DNA from: a virus
DNA: 64,000 bases
Strand: one strand, 5' to 3'
Virus record (IMG/VR): IMGVR_UViG_3300035703_000021
Span: 62,001-126,000 of that record
Each line of letters begins with the position of its first letter. Within the stretch, counting starts at the first letter, position 1. The notes beneath the pieces were generated by a model, which saw only the letters and a list, made by a program, of their open reading frames with translations, was not told the origin of the DNA and made no database searches. The translations under genes were made by a program, and so were the position numbers. Positions 34,725-43,561 of this stretch are shown here, in pieces.

Positions 34725-35096
34725 TTACGCCTCCTTGTCCCCGAGTACCAGGACTGTTAGGTCGTCGGCGGTGTCACCGGACCCCGCGTTGTTCTTGACA
34801 AATATAGCGTCGTTCGTGGCGGATATCACTATGGGAAATGGCAGTTCGAAGAAGTAGGTGTCCAGTGGCTGGAGGGAGAGCTTCGCGACTCTATTGGATG
34901 CGGTGACCGTGCCGAGGGACCCAGCGCTATTCTGGACGACGTGTATATCCACCACGACCGAGTTCACCGTGGCCTGCGAGTGAACAAGGATGCCGCGAAT
35001 GTACGACTTTGTATTACTAGCGACTGAGTACACGGCAGTGGTGGTATTATTCTCCACCACTACTGGGAAACCCAGTCCAACTTTCTGTAGTGCCAT
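34725..35096 (-). CDS. Small beta-sandwich virion protein (family A)
   Basis: A 123-residue protein. It has strands such as TTTAVYSVASNTKSYIRGIL, a central VVDIHVVQNSAGSLGTV and a final NDAIFVKNNAGSG. It resembles the 29062-29457 and 40377-40709 proteins in length and strand order, so these look like a small paralogous set. A similar small beta protein often accompanies fibre genes in cyanophages. It is the first gene of the unit from the octamer at 35133. The function is unknown; a fibre-associated or head-decorating part is plausible. Confidence 0.65.
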   Translation of the reverse strand: MALQKVGLGFPVVVENNTTTAVYSVASNTKSYIRGILVHSQATVNSVVVDIHVVQNSAGSLGTVTASNRVAKLSLQPLDTYFFELPFPIVISATNDAIFVKNNAGSGDTADDLTVLVLGDKEA

Positions 35097-35132
35097 AGTT
35101 TAAGTCTGGTCGTGTGTCAATACTTTTTATAC

Positions 35133-35140
35133 CCTTAAAC
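35133..35140 (-). promoter_or_regulatory. Candidate late promoter octamer (GTTTAAGG)
   Basis: On the minus strand GTTTAAGG followed by GTATAAAAAG lies 36 nt before the ATG at 35096. The same GTTTAAGGGTA core precedes the sheath gene at 58204. Confidence 0.6.
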
Positions 35141-35144
35141 CCAT

Positions 35145-38100
35145 TTAGCCGAATAGCATCACTTCGATAGCGTCGACTCCGCCGCCGCCGCCAGCCGCTG
35201 CCCAGGACAACACTCCGGATCCGTTTGTGACTAGCGCTTGGCCGTTAGTCCCGTCCGCGCTAGGCAGAGTCCACACCGTATTAGCCGTTAGAGACGTTGG
35301 AGCTTTGAACCCGACGTAATTCGTTCCGTTATTAACATCCTCAAGAATCCTGATCTCTCCGGAGTTTGTTATTCTGAGCCTCTCCCCCGCGCCTCCGTAG
35401 CCGGTGACTATGAAATCATTTGAGGAGATGGTGAAGTTGTTGTTTGGCGCGCCCGCAACCTGCATCAGCATACCTGATCCGCCAGGACCAAGGCTGAAGT
35501 TCCCGCTGTTTAAGTACAGTGAGTTGGTGCTCTTCACCCATATAGATTCAGTGTACGTCCATCCGCCTGTTACCTCGAGCCTCCCGGACGGACTTGTGGT
35601 ACCAATGCCAACATTTTGAGAAGTATCGATCCTTAATGCTTCTGTGGATAAAGTTCCAAGAACTAGAGGCGATCCGCCATTAGTATAAATAACTCCAATC
35701 GCGGTATTTTGAAATGCAAGAGTTCCTGCATCGGCATAGGGAATAGAACCGAAGAGAGTTCCAGCAGTACTAGTTCCGTACTTTAGAATTCCGGTACCCT
35801 TATACGATGGTGTTGAAAAATAATCCTGGTCTGCCGCCCAAACCGATGATGGGCTAGTATTTCCAACATTTCTTGCCTGAATTATCGCGCCGCCGTAGTT
35901 TACATCTAAACCAGAATTCGCAGTTCCACTGAATGGGTTAGTAGTGCCAACGCCAACATTGCCGCTAAAAAAGCCATTTCTTACGTCAATATCCCCTACC
36001 GTCCCGGAGTACACCTCACCGGACTGACTGGACTGCGGGATGAACGTAAATCTCCCAGTGGACTGATCAAGACCAAAGAAGCCACTCTTAGACTTTACGG
36101 TGGTCCCCAGCGTTGTCGTGTACGTTCCGGCCGTCACGGTCGAAGTGACCACAAAGGTGAACGTTGTTCCCGTAGGCACCGACGCAATAGCCCACGTACC
36201 GTTGAGCTTGGTCTGCTCCGTTCCTGTCGCTCCGGAGATAGTGATGATATCTCCGACGGCGTAACCCGACGTAGAGGCCACCGTGCCAGTCACAGTTGTC
36301 GTTCCGTTGCCGATGTAGTTTGTTATTGTGAGCGCGGTGCCATTCCACTTGAACTCCACGCCCCTGTCCTTGGTCACCTCGGCGACGGAGGTATCGCCTC
36401 CGAGGGTGATGATAGGATCATCGATTGTCAGAGTCGTGGAATTAACCGTGGTTGTAGTGCCGTTGACGGTCAGGTTTCCGGTAATGGATACGTTGTTTCT
36501 GATCGTCGTGGTCCCTGACGTGGCCCCTAGAGTTAGGGCGGTAGAGGCCCCAAAAGCATTAATTGTGGTAGCTGTGGTGTTAAATACGTTAAACGAGGCG
36601 CTGCCAGTAGTAACAGAGGTGGTAAAAGACGGGGATGTGCCGAATACTAGCACTCCGGATCCCGTCTCATCGGAGATAACGCCAGCGAGTTGCGCTGACG
36701 TTGTCGCCGCGAATTGCGCGAGGGTTCCACTTGTCAGTCCCAGGCCCGTTGTGGGGTGTACGTGGTCCTGGCGGGAGTAGCGTAGGCTCGTTCCAACAGC
36801 CGCGGTCCCTAGAGCCAGAGGGTTGGTAGCGCTGGCCTGCCCCACGACAAACTCCGTGGTGGCGATCTGAGTCGTGTTGGTGTCCACCGCCGCTGTGGTG
36901 GAGATAGGAGTCCCTGTCAGAGTGGGTGACGCCGACATCACGACATTGCCGCTTCCCGTGATGGCGTTACTGACTAGGTTGTCGTTAGCGTCAGTGAATA
37001 CGGCCTGGGAGGCGGTAAGCCCTGTAATACGAACCGATCCACCAAAGAGCGAGACACCCGTATTAACGTAAAGCGAGTAGGCATTCGTGAGAGTGACGTT
37101 GGTACCGGCGGTCGGAGCTCCGTCGATGTAAACAGTGGAGGCGTTAGTGTACGTAACCGAGGTATTAGTCGCCGCGATGGAGGGATTATCGAAGGCTACA
37201 ATAGCGCCGTGGGTGGCGGTGCCCGACGCCGCTGTTGTTGAGTCGGTGTAGGTACCCGTTCCGGTGTACAGTTTGGCGGGAGCGGTTACTGTGAGCGCTG
37301 AGCCACTCGCCGCTTGGCTACCAAACGTACTCAGCCCATTGGAGGCAACGCTAACACGCTGTACACCGTTAGTATTAACAGCTACCTCATTAGCCCCAGT
37401 CGCAGTTAGGTTAAGAGCCCCCGAGGTGGCGGTCAGTGTCACGGCTCCCGTGCCGGTAATGTTCCCCACGGACGTTAGCGATCCGGTGACGTTTGCCGAG
37501 CCGTTGAAGTTCTGGCCCCACAGAGTCCGGGTCGTGGAGAGAGTAGCAGCGCTGCCGTCAATGCTCGTGATGCCGGTCAGTGCTAAGGAACCGCTGGCTC
37601 TGTTGATCGCCACCGCTGTGGTGCCGATGTGCATCGTCTGGTTATTAACGGCCAGAGTACCCGATGTGGGTAGAGTTACGTCCGTCAGCCCTGTCGTTGT
37701 GAGAGTCAGGCCAAAATTACCGCTCGTTGTGAAGCTATTCGCCAGGCTTATATTCCCGCTCAACGTGATGCTTCTATTTGCGTCGTTTACATCTACGCTG
37801 AGAGTTCTAGAAGCGGTCAGATCGTCGGAGTTCGTTATCTCCAGGTAGTGAGAGGTGTTAGCGTCGTCTTTGAGATATATATTGCCAAAGTAACCGGATT
37901 GCTCCGAAGAGGTACTTGCCGACAGAAAGTCGCCACTAGTCCCAGATCCTGAGATCCTGCTCACCCAGGATAAGGTGCCATTGCCGTCAGTACCTAGAAC
38001 CTGATCGGGATCCCCGTCGTTTGGAGGCAGGATTAGAGTTACGTCAGCCGCCAGACTCGATGGGGCCTTTATAGCGATGTAGTTAGTACCGTTGGCGGAA

Positions 38101-38330
38101 GCTTCGTAGTATCTTGTTGCCGACTGATTCTGTAGCGAGATATCGCTGGTGAACGTTGTCGTGGAGGAAGACGCTCCGATCTCCACGATCGAGATCGTTC
38201 CACCGGCGTCCTTCTTCGTAAAAAGCCGGCCGTCGTAGGTATTAACAGCGAGCTCCCCAAGCTGCAGGTCCCCAACCGCTGGGACCTTTCCCTGCACAGC
38301 GGACCTCTTGATTTTGAACGTATTTGCCAT
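35145..38330 (-). CDS. Long tail fibre protein
   Basis: A 1061-residue fibre-like protein. The N-terminus (FKIKRSAVQGKVPAVGDLQLGELAVNTYDG) is the typical cyanophage fibre start: IKRS, then GELA-N, then D-G. The body is Thr/Ser/Gly/Val-rich with many short beta repeats. A module of YY-x-ASANGTNYIAIKAPSSL type near residue 75 is echoed near the C-terminus as NNGTNYVGFKAPTSL, followed by ...LSWV/LSWAAAG. The end GGGGVDAIEVMLFG resembles a trimer-tip or attachment tail. It is the single gene of a unit behind the octamer at 38395. Confidence 0.8.
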   Translation of the reverse strand: MANTFKIKRSAVQGKVPAVGDLQLGELAVNTYDGRLFTKKDAGGTISIVEIGASSSTTTFTSDISLQNQSATRYYEASANGTNYIAIKAPSSLAADVTLILPPNDGDPDQVLGTDGNGTLSWVSRISGSGTSGDFLSASTSSEQSGYFGNIYLKDDANTSHYLEITNSDDLTASRTLSVDVNDANRSITLSGNISLANSFTTSGNFGLTLTTTGLTDVTLPTSGTLAVNNQTMHIGTTAVAINRASGSLALTGITSIDGSAATLSTTRTLWGQNFNGSANVTGSLTSVGNITGTGAVTLTATSGALNLTATGANEVAVNTNGVQRVSVASNGLSTFGSQAASGSALTVTAPAKLYTGTGTYTDSTTAASGTATHGAIVAFDNPSIAATNTSVTYTNASTVYIDGAPTAGTNVTLTNAYSLYVNTGVSLFGGSVRITGLTASQAVFTDANDNLVSNAITGSGNVVMSASPTLTGTPISTTAAVDTNTTQIATTEFVVGQASATNPLALGTAAVGTSLRYSRQDHVHPTTGLGLTSGTLAQFAATTSAQLAGVISDETGSGVLVFGTSPSFTTSVTTGSASFNVFNTTATTINAFGASTALTLGATSGTTTIRNNVSITGNLTVNGTTTTVNSTTLTIDDPIITLGGDTSVAEVTKDRGVEFKWNGTALTITNYIGNGTTTVTGTVASTSGYAVGDIITISGATGTEQTKLNGTWAIASVPTGTTFTFVVTSTVTAGTYTTTLGTTVKSKSGFFGLDQSTGRFTFIPQSSQSGEVYSGTVGDIDVRNGFFSGNVGVGTTNPFSGTANSGLDVNYGGAIIQARNVGNTSPSSVWAADQDYFSTPSYKGTGILKYGTSTAGTLFGSIPYADAGTLAFQNTAIGVIYTNGGSPLVLGTLSTEALRIDTSQNVGIGTTSPSGRLEVTGGWTYTESIWVKSTNSLYLNSGNFSLGPGGSGMLMQVAGAPNNNFTISSNDFIVTGYGGAGERLRITNSGEIRILEDVNNGTNYVGFKAPTSLTANTVWTLPSADGTNGQALVTNGSGVLSWAAAGGGGGVDAIEVMLFG

Positions 38331-38365
38331 CTGGCGCCCTAGTAGATGCTATTTAGCAGGAGATT

Positions 38366-38383
38366 GACCCTTATATAAGGGTC
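38366..38383. repeat. Perfect 18-bp palindrome GACCCTTATATAAGGGTC
   Basis: An exact inverted repeat lies in the 94-base gap between the two long fibre genes, 12 nt downstream of the octamer promoter in the direction of transcription. It could be an operator for a dimeric protein or a hairpin in the leader RNA. No T-run follows, so it is not a normal terminator. Confidence 0.55.
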
Positions 38384-38394
38384 TCATGTACCTA

Positions 38395-38402
38395 CTTTAA
38401 AC
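38395..38402 (-). promoter_or_regulatory. Candidate late promoter octamer (GTTTAAAG)
   Basis: On the minus strand GTTTAAAG followed by TAGGTACATGAG lies 64 nt before the ATG at 38330, the longest leader in the set. The 18-bp palindrome sits within this leader. Confidence 0.55.
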
Positions 38403-38424
38403 TGAACGCCTCCGCTCAATAGGG

Positions 38425-39999
38425 TCAGAATGTTCCGCCGTCAAAGGTGATATTATCGATGGTGCCGCCAGTGATGTTAACGTTGCTGGCGTCCTGAGTT
38501 GAAATCGTTCCCAGTCCCAGTGTAGTTCTACCAGCAGCCGCGTCGGCGTCGTCGATCAGAGAGCGGCCGAATGCGGTGAGAGTCGTAAGTGAAGCGGCGC
38601 TAGCACCGGTGTAGTAAGCCAGTCTGTCAGCAGCCGGAGTTAGACCACCAACGGTCGATAGTGCGGCCGTCAGAGCGATCGTGGGATTACCAGCGACACC
38701 ATCGCCATTAGTTACAGAGCCGCCATTACCGCTGAAAGTAATCGTCCGGGCCGCTACTGTGCCCGCTCCAGTACGAGTGATAAGTCCATTAGTGGCCAGG
38801 TTGTGAAGCGCCAGCGCTTGGCCTGTTAGAGAGACGTCGTCGGCGTTCGAAGCGATACCTGTACCAGCTCCGACGTTTAGAGTGTTGCCGGATTTAGTAA
38901 GACCACTTCCTGCGGTGATCTGACCTGCTCCGGAGAATTGGGCAAAGGCCAGAGAACTGGGGCTTGTTGCTCCGCCGATCGTGATGGGATTATTGGTAGT
39001 CAGTACCCAGCCGGAGTCAGCGTTGGTAGTACCCTCTTCCACGAAGGTGAATGCACCCGCTGTTACTTCAGCGTCTGAGTCGAAATCCGTAGCTCTATCC
39101 CAGACACCGTTTGCGCCGGTGCCCAAAGTCGTTACCACCCAGATACCGTTCTGGACATCCGTGGCCCCGGACTGATCCTTGAGCAGGATTCTGTCGCCGG
39201 CTGCCAGGTTCACTCCGTCCAGGACGTTAGGAGCGGCAGTGATCTGGCCTCTGGCGGATGTTCCTCCAGTTGCGTTGTATGTAACGGTTATGTTCCCAGC
39301 AGACGCCACTCGAACCGACTGCTTAACGTCAAGCCCGGATCTAGCCGCGTCAACGTAAGCCTTATTTGCCGCGTCGGTATCTGCTGTTGGAGTAGCCAGG
39401 TTTGTGATCTTCTGGCTGTTCAGCGACACCGCGGCGGTGGGGGCCGCCATCTGATCCAGACGACTTGTTCTTACCTGCGTATCGAAGTCACTAATCTTAG
39501 CGGCTGTGAGGGTCGGGATATCGCTCGCGGCCAGGGTGGTGCCCGATGTAACCAGGCCTTTGCTATTGATCGTTACCTTGGTGAACGTACCGGCGGTCGC
39601 AACGTCACTCTTAAGAGTTACCGTGATCGCGGTCGTACCCGAACCGGTGGCGTCACCGCTCAGGGTGATCGTCTGGTTCCCAGTCAAGTAATTCTGGTTC
39701 TTTACGAAGGCGGTCGAAGCTGCCTTTGTGCTGTTATCCGAAGTCGCCTGGGTGGGAACGACAATGTCACCCGAAAAAGTCTTGTTACCGGATATGGTCT
39801 GGGCGGTGCTTAGAGTCGCGAACGCTCCGGGACCTCCGATAGTCAGTATGGATCCAGCAGTGCCTCCAGCACCTCCAGTACCTTTACCATAGTAAAGTAC
39901 GTCATCTACTTCGTTAAAGGCCAATTCCGCATTGGCCAGTGAGCTAGGCGCGCCAGTAGCCCCGGAGGTTCTGCGTTTAATTCTGATGGTATTGGCCAT
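38425..39999 (-). CDS. Tail fibre protein
   Basis: A 524-residue fibre. It opens with IRIKRRTSGATGAPSSLANAELAFNEVDD, the cyanophage-type fibre start. Residues 90-230 hold T4/lambda-like fibre repeat signatures: ATSDNSTKAASTAFV and PTADTDAANKAYVDAARSGL. Next comes the LDVKQSVRVAS...GDRILLKDQ module found in many phage fibres. The C-terminal 150 residues are Ser/Thr/Gly-rich. It is a structural host-recognition component. The octamer at 40044 precedes it. Confidence 0.85.
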   Translation of the reverse strand: MANTIRIKRRTSGATGAPSSLANAELAFNEVDDVLYYGKGTGGAGGTAGSILTIGGPGAFATLSTAQTISGNKTFSGDIVVPTQATSDNSTKAASTAFVKNQNYLTGNQTITLSGDATGSGTTAITVTLKSDVATAGTFTKVTINSKGLVTSGTTLAASDIPTLTAAKISDFDTQVRTSRLDQMAAPTAAVSLNSQKITNLATPTADTDAANKAYVDAARSGLDVKQSVRVASAGNITVTYNATGGTSARGQITAAPNVLDGVNLAAGDRILLKDQSGATDVQNGIWVVTTLGTGANGVWDRATDFDSDAEVTAGAFTFVEEGTTNADSGWVLTTNNPITIGGATSPSSLAFAQFSGAGQITAGSGLTKSGNTLNVGAGTGIASNADDVSLTGQALALHNLATNGLITRTGAGTVAARTITFSGNGGSVTNGDGVAGNPTIALTAALSTVGGLTPAADRLAYYTGASAASLTTLTAFGRSLIDDADAAAGRTTLGLGTISTQDASNVNITGGTIDNITFDGGTF

Positions 40000-40043
40000 T
40001 TACTTAGTAATTGGGGGTGAAATGGATCTTCGAATCTTCAAAT

Positions 40044-40051
40044 CTTTCAAC
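40044..40051 (-). promoter_or_regulatory. Candidate late promoter octamer (GTTGAAAG)
   Basis: On the minus strand GTTGAAAG followed by ATTTGAAGATTCG lies 44 nt before the ATG at 39999, in the gap after the 40055-40360 stop. Confidence 0.5.
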
Positions 40052-40054
40052 TAC

Positions 40055-40360
40055 TCAGAAATTGCCACCATCCGTGATAGTGATCACAGTGTTTACATCA
40101 TTTATAACGTACTTGTTCTGCGTCTGATTAAATACCACAACGCTCTTATCCACTCTAGCGCTGTCGTCCACATTGGCCAGGCTTCCAAAATCCGGTTTGT
40201 TGCCCACATGCCAGACTTCGTTTGAATTGACCTTTAGAGACTCAGCGTTAATATCACCTTTGACCTCGACATCACCCACGACCTCGGCGACTTGGGTGTC
40301 ATTGGTATACCCGGGAATACCAACATTAAGGTTTTTAACTCTTCCAGATAAGTAGTCCAT
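40055..40360 (-). CDS. Short tail fibre fragment-like protein
   Basis: A 101-residue protein. The start GRVKNLNVGIPGYTNDTQ, followed by VVGDVEVKGDINAESL, matches the repeated head segment of cyanophage tail fibres (NLKVGI-x-GYT-x-x-x-x-VLxVxG). The end is NKYVINDVNTVITITDGGNF. It may be a short fibre joint protein, or a leftover piece of a longer fibre. It lies 16 bases after the 40377-40709 gene in the same unit and shows no frameshift by eye. Confidence 0.65.
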   Translation of the reverse strand: MDYLSGRVKNLNVGIPGYTNDTQVAEVVGDVEVKGDINAESLKVNSNEVWHVGNKPDFGSLANVDDSARVDKSVVVFNQTQNKYVINDVNTVITITDGGNF

Positions 40361-40376
40361 CTACTGCGTCCTCACA

Positions 40377-40709
40377 TTAATCCAGGGTCTCCAGGATGGA
40401 GACGATGAACTTTAGATTCGACCCGTTACTGCCGGATAGGTACAGTTTGTCACCCGACTGCAGCACCAGCTTCCCGGCCAGTAGATTAACGGTATCTTTG
40501 AACGGTACCGGGAAGGTCTTGCAGATCTCCGTATTCACTGCACCTCTATTATGCACCAGAGTCACATCGTATGATACGCTGGAGCTGATATTTGTTACCT
40601 GGGCGAGTAGTATCACAGCTACGTACCCTACGGGAGCGGTGTAGACCAGAGTTGACGAGGTAGAAACTACCTGGGTGATCGTCTTAAACGAGTTAGTTTT
40701 TAATGCCAT
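40377..40709 (-). CDS. Small beta-sandwich virion protein (family A)
   Basis: A 110-residue protein: SSTLVYTAPVGYVAVILLAQV, then YDVTLVHNRGAVNTEIC and VPFKDTVNLLAGKLVLQSGDKLYL. The pattern of Y-T-AP-G-Y strands followed by a GDKLYL turn is the clearest example of the small paralogous set that includes 34725-35096 and 29062-29457. It lies four bases after the beta-helix fibre gene. It is probably a fibre-associated or decoration subunit; the function is unknown. Confidence 0.7.
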   Translation of the reverse strand: MALKTNSFKTITQVVSTSSTLVYTAPVGYVAVILLAQVTNISSSVSYDVTLVHNRGAVNTEICKTFPVPFKDTVNLLAGKLVLQSGDKLYLSGSNGSNLKFIVSILETLD

Positions 40710-40713
40710 CGGT

Positions 40714-42594
40714 TTACGCTCCTAACGCGAGGATGAATGGTGTTACTGCGGAGAACAGACTTCTGGAGTACGCGCTTCCGGAGATAAGTCCCAGGGCCTG
40801 GTCGATAACCACACCGTCTCCTATCCTGAAGTTACCGGAGTGGTCCGTGCTGGTGTATATCACGCTTCCACCGTTTCCCATAGTAATCTCGTTCTCCTGA
40901 ATCGGCTGCCCACCGTTTCTCGGTAGAGCGGTGTCTATATTCGTTCCCGATCCGACGTACTCGAAGGAATGACTGGAGGCCAGCAGCCTGGTCTGCTTGT
41001 GCAGGTATACGGTGTCGGATACGGAGAGGGCAAACGGAATCTCGTCTCTAAGGGTGATAACGTAATTACCCTCAGAAACCTCTCTGGATTCTCCGACTAG
41101 GAAGTAGGTCGGTGACACCTGCGCAGTGGCTTGCGCTCCGGTACCCGTCGCTGGAGGGTCTATAGTGACGGATGGCGGGGATGATGAGTAACCCCTGCCT
41201 GAGGAGATAATCTCCACCGCGGTGACCGTTCCGTCCGAGATTTCAGCGATGGCCGTCGCGGTAATCCCCCAAGACTGCGAGGGAGAGCCCACTGTGACGC
41301 TTGGGGCTGAGGTATACCCGCTGCCTCCATTGTCGATGATTATTCTCTCGACCTGATAGTAGACGTTGTTGATGTAGATCGCCTGGCCATCGAACGGCCT
41401 TGTGCTTTTGACTTTGACTTTACCTCCGGACTGGTAGGTATGGTCGATACTAGACGTACCCACCTGCACGATGAACTGCGTGGCGGAGACGGTAGAGCTC
41501 ACTCTGAACACGTGTCCGTACTGACCGGATGGGAAGATCTGCGAGGAAACCGAGCCTCCTGACGAGCAGCTGAAAGTGAGATTACGAAGCTCCGCATCCA
41601 TCCCAGCCTGTAATCCATGGGCGGTGGAAGTCGTAACAGTTAGCAGTCCTGTGTTCTTATTGTAAACCGCGGCGGTTACGTCCTTCTCCACGGGTGCAAT
41701 ATTAACAGTCACTGTATTACTGCCCTCGGGCTCAGCGCTCGTAACACTTCCGGTGTACTTTAAAGCACTAACACCGTCCGCCACGAGACCGTAGTTCCCC
41801 ATGGAGGAGTTGGAGTTTGTCAGATCGCAGCCTCCGCCACTCAGGCATTCCACAGCCTTATCGCAGCAGATCGTGAACATCGATACCAGCTGAGCGTATC
41901 CCTCATTGAGAATCTGAGCCCCGATTCCTCCCTGATTGTACTGAGTGTAGGAGTCGACAACCATGCTCTTTAGCTGGCCAAGGCAGTGAGCTCCGTCAAC
42001 TCTGAGTCCCGTGGAATTCTTGATAAAGTTGGTGCAGTTCTGGATGTACGGGGACTGATCTATGTATGGGGGGTCAAAAGGATTGAACGCGAATATCGCC
42101 CCGGGATTGGGGACCGAGGCCACGAACGACATATTCGATATGTAAGAGCCATTGCTTACGTAGAATAAGTCGGCCTCATTCTGAGGAGATACGCTAACCT
42201 CTCTCAGCGAGTCACCGATTATGCTCACCTGCTCGGGTACGCTTAGCGGGTTATTCTCCGAGTAACTACCGGCTGATACTTTTATCAGAGTACCAGGTGT
42301 GGCTATGGCCAAGGCTGATTTGATAGTGGCTTTAGCATTCTGCAGGCTAACGCCGGAATTGGAGTCATTTCCGTCCTTGGTGACAAAAAGAACGTTTGTT
42401 ACAGCGGCGTACTTCCACCTCGTTCCGACTCCGGTTGATGATAGGAACTGCCCTGGATTACCAAAGTTATTTAACCCGTCTCTCAGCCCCTCCGGGACTG
42501 AGATATTCCCCTCTTCGTCAAGTATATCTCTGAGATTATCACCAGCGCCGGTGGATAGTCCATGGGGCACATTAAATTTCTTTATATTTGCCAT
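40714..42594 (-). CDS. Beta-helix tail fibre/spike
   Basis: A 626-residue virion protein. The segment LFVTKDGNDSNSGVSLQNAK near residue 68, followed by IKSALAIATPGTLIKVSAGSY and PEQVSIIGDSL, is the start of a right-handed beta-helix like those of cyanophage spike proteins; it continues to about residue 270 with YISNMSFVA and KNSTGLRVDGA. Residues 425-510 carry two GSGYTSAPSVTV / GRGYSSSPPSVTI modules. The C-terminus (SGNFRIGDGVVIDQALGLISG) may form a trimer cap. It leads a three-gene unit behind the octamer at 42631. Confidence 0.8.
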   Translation of the reverse strand: MANIKKFNVPHGLSTGAGDNLRDILDEEGNISVPEGLRDGLNNFGNPGQFLSSTGVGTRWKYAAVTNVLFVTKDGNDSNSGVSLQNAKATIKSALAIATPGTLIKVSAGSYSENNPLSVPEQVSIIGDSLREVSVSPQNEADLFYVSNGSYISNMSFVASVPNPGAIFAFNPFDPPYIDQSPYIQNCTNFIKNSTGLRVDGAHCLGQLKSMVVDSYTQYNQGGIGAQILNEGYAQLVSMFTICCDKAVECLSGGGCDLTNSNSSMGNYGLVADGVSALKYTGSVTSAEPEGSNTVTVNIAPVEKDVTAAVYNKNTGLLTVTTSTAHGLQAGMDAELRNLTFSCSSGGSVSSQIFPSGQYGHVFRVSSTVSATQFIVQVGTSSIDHTYQSGGKVKVKSTRPFDGQAIYINNVYYQVERIIIDNGGSGYTSAPSVTVGSPSQSWGITATAIAEISDGTVTAVEIISSGRGYSSSPPSVTIDPPATGTGAQATAQVSPTYFLVGESREVSEGNYVITLRDEIPFALSVSDTVYLHKQTRLLASSHSFEYVGSGTNIDTALPRNGGQPIQENEITMGNGGSVIYTSTDHSGNFRIGDGVVIDQALGLISGSAYSRSLFSAVTPFILALGA

Positions 42595-42630
42595 GGAGAT
42601 CGGTAGCTAACTTGGTTCCTCGATATGAAC

Positions 42631-42638
42631 CTTTAAAC
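42631..42638 (-). promoter_or_regulatory. Candidate late promoter octamer (GTTTAAAG)
   Basis: On the minus strand GTTTAAAG followed by GTTCATATCG lies 36 nt before the ATG at 42594. Its GTTTAA is the final Val codon and stop of the 42633-43550 gene. Confidence 0.55.
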
Positions 42639-43550
42639 CAAGAGAGACGTCCTGAGAACCTTGATTTTCAAGGGAAATGAGATGGAAGAGTCTTTTTCAA
42701 AAGTCAGAACGACTTCCTGTGATACGTTATTTATAGTCAGATCAAGCTCTCCCAAGTACTGACTCGCGGTGTCTAGCACTCCGTACTCAGTCAGAAAAGC
42801 ACCGGTGCCGTCGTGAATAGCTAGAACCTCTCTTACTTGGTAAGTCTTAGGAGATGGTTTGTTCACCTCGATCTGAACGGTATACTTAGCGGAGCGGTAG
42901 CTCAACGGGAAGCTTTCGATAGCGACTGGGACGAAAGACGCTGCTGATATCTCGGTTGTTTTGATGGATATCTGGGATACCGACGCCGAATTACCATCAG
43001 TCTTAAATACGTAGGATCCGCTTAGCTCAACGCTTGTCGCAAAGTTGTTTCCGGCATTTATGAACAGTTTATTTCCACTCGCTGTGGATTGCCCGGCTAA
43101 CGCTACTTTATTATTTATCTTTAGATTAATGCCTTCCGTGTGGATAAAATTGTCCCCATCAGCCCAGTCCCTAAACTGATCTAGACTTTGATCTTTGGAA
43201 GCGGAAGTTTGGGAGGATATCTCCAGCCACTCAGATGAATCACCGTCCCAGACTTTGAATGAGTAATTACTTTCGCCCAGCGAGGTGTCTATCCAGCACT
43301 CGCCGTCCGACAGTACTGAGTAGTACCCGGACTCGGAGGCATCATTGTTTGGTGGAAGAGGCCCGTAGTGTATCGGTCCTATCTTCCTGATTCTTCGCGT
43401 ACCGTCGCTGGAGATGTCTTTGAAGTACAGTCCGGGATCGCCAGCGTTGTAGTTGAGGGCTAATTCACCGTTGTCTATGTCAAGTAGCTCGGGACGCTTT
43501 GAAAGCTCCTGTGACCTGCGGAGGTAGATTCTGTCTCTAAGTTCTGCCAT
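42633..43550 (-). CDS. Tail fibre protein
   Basis: A 305-residue fibre protein. The N-terminus (LRDRIYLRRSQELSKRPELLDIDNGELALNYNAGDPGLYFKD) has the GELA-x-N-Y-x-AG-D-P-G-L-Y-F pattern of cyanophage fibre starts. A second segment, DGECWIDTSLGESNYSFKVWDGDSSEW, resembles a small binding module. The C-terminal 170 residues are beta rich. It ends exactly where the next octamer promoter begins. It is translated last in the 45928-42633 unit. Confidence 0.75.
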   Translation of the reverse strand: MAELRDRIYLRRSQELSKRPELLDIDNGELALNYNAGDPGLYFKDISSDGTRRIRKIGPIHYGPLPPNNDASESGYYSVLSDGECWIDTSLGESNYSFKVWDGDSSEWLEISSQTSASKDQSLDQFRDWADGDNFIHTEGINLKINNKVALAGQSTASGNKLFINAGNNFATSVELSGSYVFKTDGNSASVSQISIKTTEISAASFVPVAIESFPLSYRSAKYTVQIEVNKPSPKTYQVREVLAIHDGTGAFLTEYGVLDTASQYLGELDLTINNVSQEVVLTFEKDSSISFPLKIKVLRTSLLV

Positions 43551-43561
43551 GGTAGTGTTAG

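Noticed and set aside
35404-39175. Plus-strand frames opposite the two long fibre genes
   Set aside because: They are antisense shadows rich in Val, Thr and Pro, with no start signals or recognisable motif.
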